Below, piece after piece: positions 47,767 through 60,264 of a DNA stretch of 64,000 nt; within the stretch, counting starts at the first letter, position 1, and each line of letters begins with the position of its first letter. Both the position numbers and the translations under genes were made by a program. This stretch comes from Emydura subglobosa (taxonomy: Eukaryota > Chordata > Testudines > Chelidae). A model generated the notes under the pieces. The model saw only the letters and a program-made list of their open reading frames with translations. It ran no database searches and was not told where the DNA came from. The stretch lies in contig ML679962.1 of assembly GCA_007922225.1 (NCBI GenBank), forward strand, positions 32,161,563-32,225,562. The letters are read 5' to 3'.

Positions 47767-48561
47767 TCATTTCTATTCAGATAAGCACCCACAAGCGTGT
47801 ATTCTTACGTGAACATTATCCAAACTATCCCCAAAAGAATAGGGCTACCTCTGACATCACACACTGTGTAAAAACACTGTGTAAAAATCAGTGTGAAATC
47901 AGAATCAGGCCAGACCAGTCTGTAAAATTAGACCACATCTAGATTTCCTGGCGTCTGTGCCATTCTCCTTCACAGTGCCCTGTGCAAGGGCTGCATCAAG
48001 GACAACGAATGGTGGATAGCGTAAGAGTGGATTATCCTCCAGTTATGTGTAGATGGTCCTTACACCAGAGCCTGGAATCTAGGAGCTGTAACCAGTTCTG
48101 CAGCAGCCCCGGCTTTTCTGGTGTTGAATGGAGCTCTAGTGCCACAGAGAATCTGGGCCATAGTGTTTAATAGTTACAATGGCATATGAGGGGATACAAT
48201 AGACTACACTGCGGTGGGGGAGCTGTTGCTAACTGCTGACTTAAGGCTGTTCATTGAATACACAGCACAAATATGACTTGGATCACATGCCTGCTAAGGC
48301 TTAACCCTCAAGGCTCCTTTGGAAGTCCCAGCTATACGGGAGTTAGGTACCCAACTCTTACCGAAATCCAGCGGGAGCATAGAGAACAGCTTATATCTAC
48401 TGACCTCAAAAGAAAAACAACCCACGCTACCACTACATACTGCAGTAATGGTGGCAGGATACCCTGATATCTATGACAAAGAAATCACATAACTTTCTCC
48501 CTTTGTCATTGCAAAGGTATGGCGAGCAGGTGATGAAACTCAACCAGAGGTTTACTATGGA
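47767..48561. other. Spacer
   Basis: No gene. A relic of the 'GGGAGTTAGGTACCCAACTC' foldback family lies near 48339-48360. Confidence 0.5.
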
Positions 48562-48725
48562 AGTCATAGACTTCAGCGACAGAAGGAACCATCATAATCT
48601 TCTAGTCTGACCTCCTGCACACCGCAGACCACAGGACAACACCCTCCCATTCTTGTACTAGGCCCATAACCTCAGGCTGAGCTAGAGAAGTCCTCAAGAC
48701 TTCAAGTTACAGAGAACAACACCTG
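48562..48725 (-). mobile_element. CR1 LINE 3'-end fragment
   Basis: AAGTCATAGACTTCAGCGAC then AGAAGGAACCATCATAATC, TTCTAGTCTGACCTCCTGCA and CACCGCAGACCACAGGAC is the reverse complement of the CR1 3' terminus (TGCAGGAGGTCAGACTAGAT..ATGGTCCCTTCTG). It continues to CCATAACCTCAGGCTGAGC. A clean match in block order. Confidence 0.85.
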
Positions 48726-50858
48726 ATACCTGCAATACTGGGCAGTGTTATAACCAACAGAAAATTGTTTGATTTTCCCAAAAGGTATTAATGATCATGC
48801 TTGGAAGGCAAACAATTGTGCATGAAAGCAATTGCTGGAACTGAATAAAAATAAAATACATACATACAAAAGAATCAAATTTTAAGGCTCCTAGTCCCAA
48901 ATTTTTAATGTGTGTGTGTGTCTCTTCTCCAGGCTGAAATCTGAAGCTATTGAACTAGTACAAATTCCAGACATTCCAACCTAAACAACCTAGTGATGTC
49001 GGTGCAAACATCTGAGGACAGCAAATGAAAATGAGTCTGGTCCTAATCTGCTTCCTGTGTTTTCCCAGCACTAACACACCGCACCAAGCAAACACAATTG
49101 TTAGTGTCTGCCCAGGAGAGGATCGAGATTTGGCACTGCGTCTAGAAATTGAGGAACCGGCAGATATTTGGATGAGAGTTGGACATTGTATCCAAACTAG
49201 CCCATAGAACCTTCCTCACTCCCATCTTTCCCATACAAATCGGGACGTTTTCTCACCTCAGTACCCATAGTCACCAAGGTGTAGGTAGCTATGTCATCAC
49301 TTCTTCTGATGTCTTCGGGGTTGCTTGCTCCCCTAATCCTGAGTTTTTAAAGGGCAGTCAATAAATCCACTGCCACCGGCAGAGCCCATTTTCTTCTGGG
49401 GCCAGTCAAATTCAGCATCACCAGTACTGGAGAGATTCCTTTTGATCACATTACTGCTGCTCCCAAGGTTCCTAATCACACATTGCTGATAGCCTGAGTG
49501 CTCAGATTACATGGCAGCAGGAAAAACCCGAACACAATGATTCCTACAGGACTCACATGGCATTAGTCCCTTCAGGACTCAGAGGGGTTTTTCTGAGATC
49601 TGCTTCTGCAGTAGGGGCAGCTGCACTCCAGAATAACTGGATGATGCTGGGATAAGAGGGGGTGTGAGTGGGAGAAACAGGGACAATCTTAGCTACTGGA
49701 AGCGGCCATGAAAAATCAGGACTGTGAAGCAGACAGCATTGTGCCCTGCTCTGAAGTGAAAGCTGACTGGCCACTCTCTGAACCCCCAACTCAAAGGAGG
49801 TGGAGGAGCACAAGGCTAGGAAATCAAAACTCCATTTAGCACATATCTAGATATAAGGTGCAGGGGCTGCGAGGGCCTGAAAGGTAAGGGCGGTACTGAA
49901 AGCTGGTTGGCTTTCTCTATGCCCTCATCCCATGAGGATGGACTTTCAGCTGCCATTCCTTCCTTTGCTGAAGCTGATTCCCAAGACATATCTGAAGAGC
50001 AGTGTCTATTACGGCTGTAAATTAAAAAATAATAATCAGTTCATTGCAAAAGCACTTTTTCCCAACAGACGTGTCTTGCTTGTCAGACGAAGCTAATGTG
50101 GAAGCACAGTAGCTCTCCAGCTATCAGAAGAAGCTGTGGATTACATTTCATTCACTCACCTAAATAAAAAGGCCCAGTGGTGTGTTTTGATGGAGGAGAG
50201 CTATGTGCTTTGAGAGGAATGAAGGGAGACAAGCAGGCTGGATGGACTCTAATCTTCTTAATGTCTTAAATGTATCTTCTTAAGGGAGACAGTTCCTGGA
50301 AGCTTATATATATATGAGCAGGGTAGGAAAGGGATGGATGACCGAGAATGACCAACACACTCCCAGCTCTGTCCACAAGTGCTGTTTCCAGAAGTGGAAC
50401 AAAAATTAAAAAGGGAAAACAGAACATTAATAATGGAAATGAAACACAGTCAGCTATGAGCACTGGTGTTCTGTCTCCTCACACTGAATCTCCTCCCTAC
50501 GCACTGCTCTCAGCTGCTACTGATAGAACAGGCAGATGAGGTCAGAAATCAAGAACTGCATATCTAGCGGGGGCACTTGATAGGTTTTTTTTTTTTTCCA
50601 AATGGATAACTTACCCCTTAAAAAATCCAATTACTTCATGAGAATTACAAGCAAAATTAATATGGGACTTTAGTCTACATAAAAACGGGGAGAGCAGCTT
50701 TTTAGGAATCTGAAAGGGTCTCTAGACAATCATCCAATCAAGGGAAACGTAAGGCTCGGTCTGTCATTATGCATTTCAAATTTACAGGGAAGGGCAGATG
50801 CATCGTGGAATTAAAAAGGCAACTTCTGTTAACATCTGCAGGTAGTTTGTGCAAGGGG
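48726..50858. other. Spacer
   Basis: No recognised gene or repeat. A short (TG)n lies at 48909-48921. A 60-codon frame at 49025-49207 starts with a hydrophobic KMSLVLICFLCF stretch but has no other support. A T-run lies at 50586-50598. Confidence 0.5.
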
Positions 50859-51430
50859 TTCAGCACGCTATGCTACATTTGTTCCCAATAGCCCATGTCT
50901 CCTCACCCAGTGTGGGAAGCCACTCTGGTGGCTGGCCAAGCTGTGTGCTGCTCCACGTGAGACATGAATTTTTCATGTATAGAACCATGAACACTGGCCA
51001 TATGCTTTGAGCCATGCAGCGGCGCAGGTAGGACTGCACAAAACATGGCAGAAGCAGGAGGTAAAAAGGTGGCTGAAAGGTGTCTGAAGGAGCTAGGATG
51101 TTTGGAAAGGGAGGGGGGCAGCGAGGTGCTGGAAGCAGGCTGCCTTGTGGTAGATAGGTGGCGCTGAATGGGGGTGATTGGTGAAAGTTGGGTGGAGGCA
51201 ATGTGGCAGGGGAGATCTGGAAGGAGCTGGGCCAGCAATGGACTCTCTCACCCTCTGCCCCATTGCAGTTTGTGCCTCCTCCGCCTTCTCCATTTTCTGA
51301 ATGATGGCAGCTTCCACCAACTATTCTTCCCCTGCCCAATTCAGCAGGGGGAGCAATGAGACCACCTAGTTGCCTGCTCATCACAGCAGCTCCTGGCGAC
51401 CATCAGCAGCAAATGCAGCCGGTAACTGCA
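50859..51430 (-). other. Unexplained GC-rich stretch open in several minus-strand frames
   Basis: Minus-strand frames of 174 (50860-51384), 111 (50903-51238) and 75 codons (51093-51320) overlap. One frame has a polar, helix-like start (AAIIQKMEKAEEAQTAMGQR) and all become Pro/His/Ser-rich. The multi-frame openness follows from GC- and C-rich composition. This might be a decayed accessory frame of a DNA transposon, but I recognise no domain. Confidence 0.25.
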
Positions 51431-52556
51431 CAGGAATGGCATCTCAGAGGGACTGAAAGAATATCTGATGCCTGGCAACCCTGCTTCCTCCCCTCCCCCC
51501 ACTTCCCATCCCATATTTGTTCTTCTGATAACTATTCTTCAACTTTTCAGTTTCTATATATACATACACACCTACCTCAAAGCCTAAACCACACTGCTTG
51601 TATTGCGGAACAAGTGCTCTGGAAATCTACAGCTGCTGTAACAGACAATGAAGCACAAGGGGAATTGTGAATTCCACATTCTGCAAGGTGTGCATTGATT
51701 CACAGGTCTCATTTCCGAATGGCCCCACAGGTATTAACTGTTTCTAAAGCTGTGCTAAATATTCACAGTGAAACCCAGCACTGCACTGTGACAGGGACCA
51801 AGTCTGCATTAAATAAAATGTGTGACTCAGCATTGACAGCCAGAGAGCAAGAATGGAATTGCTTTTAGGGAAAAAAAAAAAAAAAAAAAAAAAGATAGAG
51901 CAAGGAAATAAAACCAAAATGCATCTAGCAGCAAAGATCTGTGACTTTCATCTGACATTAATATTCTAACACACCAGCTTACGGTTATATCCAGTTTTAT
52001 ATCCTCTCCCCACCCCCCAAACTTCTGGAAGAGTAAGCTTGTAATTTTCTGATATCAAATTAAAGCCCAACTTCCTTAAAACAAACAGTTAACGCTAGTG
52101 CAGAATATTCCAGGTAACAAAAAGTTGTCAATATTATCCATGCTCAGTACAAATTTCTGGATGGACTTGTCAATTCATGGGCCTATATGCCAACCCAGGC
52201 CAAAAACATTAAAGAAGTTGCTAATTTTTCCAAACTTTGTATGACATACACCACAGATATGGCTGCTTTATAAAACCATAGAGAAATTATTATATAACCC
52301 AGATATATTGTTGCAATAGAAATATTTTGCAGTTATAAAGTGCTTTGAAATCCACTGATGAAAGTAAACATATGTGTGCAAAATATAATATGCAAGAGAT
52401 GGAATAAGAGGAACACAAGACAAAAAGAATGAAACCTGTACATTCATATGGTATAAGAAAGATTGGGACAGAACTGTAGTATGCTCACTTTCCCTGACAA
52501 GTACATAAACACACAATACTTTTGCTGGTTAAATACAAGGAATATTTACCCTCAAA
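51431..52556. other. Spacer with a 23-A tract
   Basis: No gene. A run of 23 A at 51871-51893 may be a degraded retroposon tail or a simple repeat; no SINE or LINE body is evident beside it. Confidence 0.5.
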
Positions 52557-53236
52557 AGCCTGGTCTACATTGGCAAAGGAGGTCGACATAATGTCACTTA
52601 CATCGATCTCTGAAAGCCTGCGTCTACACTAGCATGGCAGTCGAAAAGTTTTGCAGCCACTGGTCGTCATCCCACAGCTGCATAACGATGCGGTCCCACC
52701 AGTCTGTGCTCGTTTCCTGGGATCAGAACTGGTGCTCCACTGACTGCAGTGATGCATTACGGCCTGCAGAAATCGGGAATTGTTCTCCTCAATGGCTTGT
52801 AGCAGGGCAGCCTCGGGGGCATAGCGGTTGCCTGTGCTTCAGGTTCTCATTCTTCTTTGAAAATATTCCATGATAAGCCAAGATGTATTTGTGATGCTCA
52901 CAATAATAGTGCAGAGTTGAGCTGGCTCCATGTCTCCACAGCAATGGCGAGCACGTGGCATAAACAAACGGCGCAAAAATCGGTTTCCTGTTTTTTTGGG
53001 GAAGGGAGGGAGGGGGAAGGAGTGTTGCATCGTGGGACAATGAATCTTGTCCCAACAGCCACCACGGCTACCCACAGTGCACTGCATTGACTACCGAAAC
53101 AATCGAGGTGAGTGTGGACACATGACCCTGGCGCAAGGAGCGTGGTGTGGACATGATCCAGCAACTTCTAAAAATCGGCCGGTGAAAGTCGACTTTAAAT
53201 AAGTCGACTTCACTCTGCAGTATAGACATACCCAAA
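52557..53236. mobile_element. Harbinger-derived non-autonomous DNA transposon
   Basis: The left end is AGCCTGGTCTACATTGGC. The right end, CTGCAGTATAGACATACCCAAAG, reads outward as GGGTATGTCTATACTGCAG, giving loosely inverted GTCTA termini. Inside the left end are GTCGACATAATGTC words and a second GCCTGCGTCTACACTAGC. Inside the right end are paired AAGTCGACTT boxes. A transposase scrap lies at 52642-52701. GC- and CpG-richer than the flanks. The 77-88-codon frames at 52789-53164 overlap on both strands and are shadows. Confidence 0.7.
52642..52701 (-). pseudogene. Harbinger (HARBI1-like) transposase N-terminal scrap
   Basis: The minus strand encodes WWDRIVMQLWDDDQWLQNF in one uninterrupted frame. 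I know this block as the start of reptile PIF/Harbinger transposases (WWDRIVMQ.WDDEQWLQNFRM). After NF the similarity stops at SA instead of RM. The DDE catalytic core is missing. The element is therefore an internally deleted derivative of a once autonomous transposon. Confidence 0.75.
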
Positions 53237-53954
53237 GAGATCCACTAACTGAAATGATGCTTAACCAAATTAGCCAATTCACTTAGCCAAATAGCACAGT
53301 GTTGGGTCTATGTCTAAAAAGGAGGCTTACCAATATTGGCAATCTCATGTAGACATTCATATTTGTACAAAGCGAATTGTGCTACAATTCTGGTTTGGGA
53401 GGATATTTTACACTAACTTAGCACTGGTGTAAATATCTACACAGTGCAGGGCAGTGGTGAATCTGGCCTTTCATCTGTATGAGCTAAGTCTTGTTCCCCA
53501 CTCTTCACATTATGGCACTGAAGACTCAAAATGAAGTGGAACCATTCAGATTCTGTGTGCACCCCATAATTCCTCCCAGCACCAGTGTTTTGTGGTGGCT
53601 TCCTCATCAGTAGCACAGAAGAGTTTGAGAATAGGCCAGGGAAGGGCCGGGGACATGGCCAGTGGATATGGATACATCAACCTATACTTCTGAGTGAGCA
53701 CAAACATCATACAGACCAATTGCATGGATACTCAGTGCACTTAGAGAATTTCATCCTCCTAATCCCTGCACAATGGTGATTCAGTCAAGATTTGCTTAGG
53801 GTTCCAAGCGGTGGCCTTTTGTTATTAATACAAACATCAGCAGAACATATTTTTTAATGCTGATTTAAATTCTTTTTTTAATTCTACCAATATCCCAAAG
53901 GGCTCATAGTTTAGGATCCCTGGTATATCAGTAATGTACTTCATAAGGATTTTT
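53237..53954. other. Spacer
   Basis: No gene. A weak relic of the 'GCACTGGTGTAAATATCTACAC...GTGAATCTGGCC' family lies near 53420-53470. Confidence 0.5.
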
Positions 53955-54303
53955 TCAGATTCTCTCTTCACACAACACAGTGAATGTGTGGAACTCATTG
54001 CCAGGGGATGTTGTGAAGGCCAAAAATATAACTGGGTTCAGAAAATAATTAGATAAATTAATGGAGAATAGGTCCATCAATGGCTATTAGCCAAGATGGT
54101 CAGGGACACAATCCCACACACTAGGTGTTCCTAAACCTCTAAGTGCCAGAAGCTGGGACTGGAGGATGGGGACAGATCACTTAATAATTGCCCGTTCTGT
54201 TCATTCCCTTTGAAGCATCTGGCACTGGCCATGGCTGGAAAACAGTATACTGGGCTAGATGGACCATTAGTCTGACCCAGTATGACTATTCTTTTGTTCT
54301 TAT
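53955..54303 (+). mobile_element. CR1 LINE 3' end, plus strand
   Basis: The order is CACACAACACAGTGAATGTG, GAACTCATTGCCAGGGGATG, TTGTGAAGGCCAAAAATATA, CCATCAATGGCTATTAGCC, CATCTGGCACTGGCCATGG, CAGTATACTGGGCTAGATGG and ACCATTAGTCTGACCCAGTA. It ends CTATTCTTTTGTTCTTA, the CR1 terminal octamer-like repeats. The start still overlaps the end of ORF2 (..VELIARGCCEGQ-type residues are no longer clean). About 350 bp retained; the opposite orientation to the copy at 12604. Confidence 0.9.
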
Positions 54304-55096
54304 TTCTCAGCCTAAAACACACACTACAGCAATCTCATAACATCTGGGTTATTGACTGACTTCCAATTCCAACAGTTGTTTCGTCTTTAAACCTTCTGCA
54401 TTTTTCCGATTTACCTGACATTTTGCCTCGTTTGCTCACATATTTAAAGATTCCCTTTCTAGTGGTATGTGCTCACTCATCTAATACAAAGGAGAAATGA
54501 GATTTCAGTATGGAAAAAGTGCTTTTTTCTTTGTTTATTTTTAACTCTAACATTTGTAGATTATTCAAGATCTAGACGAAATTGCCATCCGATGCACCAG
54601 TAAAACAATTCAAGTGAAACAACATCTGCTAATTGTTTCTGTGAATGAGGGATTGGGTTATTCATTTACATAAAGTAATACAAGTAACTTTTCCTCAGAC
54701 CAGTTCTTATTGAAGAGAAGTAAGGAGAAATAATAAACTGCTGTTTCTTCAGAAAATGAGGTCGTACTTAAATACATAACACAGGCAGAAATCCTTAAAG
54801 CCATGATGCTGTAAATAAATCCAGACAGAGCCCTGCGCTTTGTAGTTGAATTCACTTCACTGGTTTGCTGCAGGAGGGCACAGATCTGTCTGTGTGTGGG
54901 TTTGATTGCAGGATCGAGGCCTATATATCTATCAGAAGGACTGAAAACATAATGTGCCGGATTCATCACAACATAACACAGTTTTATGAGTAAGTGATTC
55001 CACTGATTTCAGTGGCAAATCGGGTCAATGCACTTTTTCTTTCCACTCACAGAAAGAAAGGCAAGAAGACACTGACTATCGAAGGTAAATCATACA
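54304..55096. other. Spacer
   Basis: No recognised feature. The 103-codon minus-strand frame at 54658-54969 has no signature and overlaps a 'GATTGCAGGATCGAGGCC' foldback relic. Confidence 0.5.
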
Positions 55097-55310
55097 ATGG
55101 GAGCTAACGGTTAGGGCACCGGAGGGGAATTCTGGAGAGCTGGCTTCCATTCACAGCTGTTCAACTGACCTGCTGTGTGATCTTGATCTACTTCACCTCT
55201 TTGGGCTTCTCTTTCCTCTCCCAAACTATGTCTGTCTTGTGAGCCCTCTGGGGCAGGGAATGTCTCTCCCATCTGCTGAACACTCTTGATCCCCTCCCGC
55301 TGTAATAGTA
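55097..55310 (+). mobile_element. tRNA-derived SINE with L2-like tail
   Basis: GAGCTAACGGTTAGGGCACC is an A-box-like tRNA head and GAGCTGGCTTCCATTCAC covers the degraded B box (usually GGGTTCAATTCC). CTGACCTGCTGTGTGATCTTG, CTTCACCTCTTTGGGC and a GTGAGCCCTCTGGGGCAGGG / AATGTCTCTCC tail follow in the expected SINE order. Probably a turtle Cry-type or MIR-like SINE; the subfamily is not resolved. Confidence 0.7.
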
Positions 55311-55319
55311 TACATATTA

Positions 55320-55625
55320 AGTGTCCCAGTTCCTTTTTTCAGTCTTTGCCCAAGGAGACTCATTTCTCCCTCCACATTCATCTCCTTGTCAGGTGACTCC
55401 CCACCCCTTCACCTCCCACCTCAATAGTTTTCAGGCCCAGTCTCTTTGCTTAGCCAATCCCAGACTGCCCCCAAACCCCAGTCCTAATTTTCACTCCCTG
55501 CCCTCCGAGTCCTTGTCCCAATCTATACTTTCCCCATTCTTCCAAAGGCCTGACTCTTCGACAACTCTCCATTGGAATCAGGTAGTTCCCTCCTCCCTGG
55601 GCCCAGAAGTGGTGGTGTGTCATTG
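55320..55625. other. Pyrimidine-rich tract
   Basis: About 300 bp of C/T-rich DNA on the plus strand (CCCCACCCCTTCACCTCCC, CTGCCCTCCGAGTCC and similar). It keeps a 101-codon frame open by composition alone. I see no protein signature; it may belong to an unidentified repeat. Confidence 0.45.
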
Positions 55626-58508
55626 AGAGCACAGGAGAGAGATGCTCCAGGCTCTCAGTTCAGGTGCCCAGACCCACATCAGGAACAGCTCGCAATAACC
55701 CAGAGCTGCAACTGCAGAGAAAGTCCTGCTCAACCATGGAATGAAGCATACTGAATCTTCCAGAATTTAGCTCCTAAAAATCTAAGAAGTCTCTAGTAAG
55801 CCTGTGCAAAATGAAATTTTTTCAAAGGTTTATAACTTAACCAAATTGGGGCAGATTTTCATGTAGATGACTGGAAGCACATCCCAACACTCCCATCTAA
55901 TTTCAAGTCAGTGCACCAAAGCATGAGGTAGTTGTTCAAATAAAAGGTTGACCAATGATTTCTTTTATTAATATGGAGGAAAACCAAAAAAACCCTCCCT
56001 CTTTTTCTCCCCTACCTTTTTTTTTTTTTTTTTTTTTTTTTTTGTAATCAGCTGAACTGTTTTAGCTGAAATTTTCCAAAAACATTCAGCATGAGGCAGA
56101 CACCCAACTTGGGGAATTTTATCTTGTGCAGTTGAAGTTTGGCAAAGCAACTGAAAACAGGATCTTCTAATGGGAAGTGTCAGGGAACTTTAATAGTCAA
56201 TGCTACCAGCCCTTACACACACACTTCCAATTTTGTTAGCAATGTAGCAGTAAATGAAGTGATTTATACTAAATTGGGAAAATCTGGGAGCGTGCCTTTT
56301 ATGATGTTTACATTAAAATATTTTAACAAAATATTTAAGAACCTCTGAATTACCCAATTGATTATTCTTACTCAGCTTTTCACATAAACATTCCTTTCAG
56401 GGTTGGCATATACAGATTCCTGTAGGAAGGAAATACAGGCTGATTGCAGATATTGTTTTAGGAAAACTATGTCACCCAGGAATCCAATATAAAAAGGCAA
56501 GAACTTTATGCAGTTCCCTTCCTTCTCACAGATTACTGCAAGGAGACCACAGAGCCATCAATTTCCGGGGAAAAGAATAAGGTATTATTTTTATTTTAAA
56601 AAAGAATTATCATGGACTCTGATAAATTGGCGTCATAAAGAGGTTTAATTTAAAATAAAGTAAAAAAGCCATCATATGTTGATAGAGAGATTGACACTGA
56701 ATTTGAATAGATTAAATTCAGATTAATACAGGGCTCTATTCTAATTATGAAGTTTAGATTAACTATAAAATCCCAAAGCCCAATCAAAGATCTTTATTTC
56801 AAAGTCATGTCTCTGAGTTGCCAGGGTCCATTTTTATAAATTAGTTCACCTTTCTAAATCTAATAGAGAAGAGCTTTATGCACTGCGTCCAAAGAAAGTA
56901 AGGGATTCTTGGGAGTGGGAATGTTAAAGTTAGCTTTAAAATAAGCATACAGAATCTTAACGAAGGCCCTGAACCTGCAACTCATTGCCCCTGGAGTAAA
57001 TAGAGTGCCATGCATGCAGCAGCCCATCCATTCAGAAGAATTGATGGCTTGGGCCTAAGCATCTAAACTCAGGCAGATTTTTGTTTAGCAAGAGGGCCGA
57101 GAATCAGTTCAAGGCATATGAGCCACCGAAGGTGCAAAGTATACTTACTTTGGGCTAGTAGAGCGGTGAATTTCACCCTTAAGAGCATAGAACTTTTTTT
57201 AGCCACACAACCAACATTTATGTAAACTCAGTGTCAAATATGTGCCTCTGAATTTAATGCACACAACTGTTTTCAAGCCTATGAAAATATCAGCTGAAGC
57301 ACAGACAAGTGTTTAATGATGGCTTGTAGATCCAAGTTCTTACTCAGGTGTTTACTTTTGCACAGTTTAGTACAGAGATGCTTTCTTGCTCAATAGGAAA
57401 TGGACCTTTTTTAAGCTTATACAGGAAAAAATGACTGCTCTCCAATCTCTGAAAGAAGGCAAAAAGATCTTAGCCACCTACCAGGTCAGCTTGCTATATG
57501 ATATGAATATGTGTAGGAGTCATTACCACTCAAGAGTCTCTACTCCAGATTTAGGAGTGAATTGGAGTTGCACATTAGCCAGCAGACAATTTCTGTCTAC
57601 TCAACTATTGTGAATCCCCCAAATAATTACATTTTACAGTAAACCACTTTCTAGATTATTCAAAGGAGTAAAGGGAAGAACCACCAATGTGTTTAACCTG
57701 GAAATGTCTACAGCAGAACTATAAAGAGAGCCAGGTCATCGCATTTAGTAGTAGGTGCTATGTATTACTTGATCTCTGATCAGATTATATACAGAAGTAG
57801 TGGTACCTGTACAGCTATGAGAGACCTGGGCCAGAGTTAATCTTTGAATTTTATTTAACAGGCAGTATACTATAATTTTTCCTCACTGTATGAATAATTC
57901 TTTATAAAAAACCCCCAAGAGCAAAATGAAAACAGAACTTTACAGGATAATACAGAGTTGCTTCTGGTGTTTAAAGTGTTCTGAAGTTACGAAACACGTC
58001 AAACATCTCTCGCCTCTAGTCGCATTTAAGAAGAAACTTCAGACGCAAGTTTTCAGCTCATTAGTGTCCCAAATAAAAATAATAGCATAAAAATATGTAG
58101 TTGACTTTCAGTTACTCTACTGCCAAGAGCTGTTATTGATTCACAACTAAAGTTTCTGTAAGTCACTGCAGTCTTCCACTGACCCCAAATATACTGACTG
58201 AATGTGCAAGTTAGTGCTAACACAGTTAAAAAGAGGGTGGAGGGGAAAGTGTAGCATCCTGCATCAAATTCCAGAGTTTACTCAATCAAATATGTATTTT
58301 AAAATCAAGAGGATTCCTTGTGTGATTACAGTCAAGTATGCACGTAAGTGTTTGCAGGAATGGAGCCAATAAAAAAGGATCAGTATTTACTACTCTCAGC
58401 CCTAATACTGAGACATTTAGTGTCAACATCCTGTCTCTACCAAGTGTCCTAATTCTCATTTCAGAATTTCCAGGGCAGTGGGACTGCAGACTATAACCCT
58501 TCTTTGAT
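55626..58508. other. AT-rich spacer with a 27-T tract
   Basis: No gene. A run of 27 T at 56017-56043 could be the poly(A) tail of a minus-strand retroposed copy, but the adjoining TTGTAATCAGCTGAACTG sequence is unfamiliar. The other frames are chance. Confidence 0.5.
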
Positions 58509-58565
58509 GAAATCCTGGCCTCATTGAAATCAATGGGAGTTTGATGTCAATGAGAGCAGGATTTC
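58509..58565. repeat. Short foldback repeat (24-bp arms)
   Basis: Left arm 58509-58532 (GAAATCCTGGCC...) and right arm 58542-58565 (...GCAGGATTTC) pair at 21 of 24 positions around a 9-bp loop. I know the 'GGTGAAATCCTGGCCCCATTG' form as a dispersed reptile foldback. Confidence 0.8.
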
Positions 58566-60264
58566 ACCCTTTAGGAGGTCTGCTTAGTTGTACTGAAGGA
58601 TAGTACTCATACACAGTATCCCAAAGCCTCTGGGTTTGACAGGGCCCTTCAGCTGCTTTCACTATATTATTATTATAGCATTACACCTCCTGATATCTTC
58701 TGAGGCAGACAATCAATTTTGTCAAAAGGAAAGCAAATCTCACTGCAAACACCTACTTGGCTACAGAACAAATTTCAGCCCAAAGTCCCAATCCCAGCTC
58801 CAAAAAGCCTGGTAAAAACAAGAGCTCCTTGAGGAACAAATTGCCTCCTTTGAGTGTAGATAAGACAATTGTAATAATAACATCACAGGGTGAAATTCAC
58901 CCCTCTGTGAAGAGTCAGTCCTCTGAAGAGTCAGTGAAGAGCAAGGCCTAAAGTATTATTTAAGCAGTTCACAGGCCCTCTGTAGAGGGGTAAATTTTCA
59001 TCCACAATGAAGACACAATTAAAATGCACTATTCATTTAACATACCTTATTGATAAAGAGAAGACAGGGAGATAAATTTTTGACCTGCTGCTATGGAAGT
59101 TGTGCTGAAATGCCAAGAAAGAGTGCTACCCATGAAATAAATATTTTGACATAAATACAGGTATCCAATTAACATAACCCATCCCTAAGGAGCAAATGGG
59201 AAGTTGTGCATCTGTTCCATTGTAATGTTCACTCAACGCCGGAGTAATCTACCTCTGATGCCAGCAGCAGATAACTAATATTTACCTGGGTACAGCAGAA
59301 GAGACAAGCAGTATGAACTAATCATGTGCCAGGAACAGAGGGAGAACGTCCCTGGTGTTTTAGTCAGTAAATCCACCAACAGTGTTTGGCTTTGAAATGT
59401 TCCTATAACCAGCTCAGAATGTATCGACTTACAGATGTGGCTTGAGACCAACTATGTGCTGTATTACTCCAAATCTATCCTTCATATAGATTGCATCATA
59501 CTGTTAGCTTATTTATTCATTCCTTCGAGGAACCAGCGCAGTGGCTTTCCCCTGCATATTTAACATTAATTCTTTCAAGGACTCCTACATCAAGGAGCTG
59601 GAGTAGCTTCACAGTTTTAATTCTACTTCGAAGTGCAAGCTTTTTTGGCCAAATAGCTCTTGGGGATCCAGATGAGTTGCTGACTCAAACAGATGTCAAC
59701 TTGATGATATTACCAAAAAGGGCAGTGTTAAGATGCACAGAAGTTTGCATATTAAAGATGCTACAATCTCTTCCTTGGCAGTATGATTTTGCTACTGCAA
59801 ATACCCGACAGAAGAAATAGCTTCCAAACCAACAAGCCTATCAACATCATTCCTAATATCAGGGAATGACATCTAAATTGACAAAGACGTCATACATTTC
59901 CATTAAGGTGGAATTAGCTACAATCAGAAATTGTTGAAATATAATCACTTTTGAGAGCTGATAAGCTTTTATTTCAGCTGAAAAGAAAACATGTAATTTT
60001 TTTCCACTGTGCATTTGAATTTGGGAGGATTGAGCATTACTTAAATCAAGTAGTTTAAATTTTATTAGGTGCCTTTAGTGCAAGACAGACCAAAATATAT
60101 TCGTAATGAAACCTATACCCTTTTGGCCTTGTGCCCTGTCTCTTTCATGTGGAGGATGGGAAGAAAATATCAGATGTAGACCTCTAAGCTTTGAGTTTGC
60201 CTATACTGAATAATTTGGTTAAATTTCTACAACTTCAGCATACAAAGTAACATTACGCTTCATT
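58566..60264. other. Spacer
   Basis: No recognised gene or repeat. The 109-codon frame at 59491-59820 has no domain or splice context. Confidence 0.5.

Noticed and set aside
47144..47942. Frames of 121-145 codons on both strands
   Set aside because: They overlap the solo LTR and its flank; GC-rich noncoding DNA keeps several frames open.
49025..49207. 60-codon frame with a signal-peptide-like start
   Set aside because: A hydrophobic N-terminus alone is weak evidence; no family, no promoter and no polyadenylation context.
51871..51893. Poly(A) tail of a processed pseudogene
   Set aside because: No recognisable transcript-derived sequence precedes the A run, and no flanking duplication was seen.
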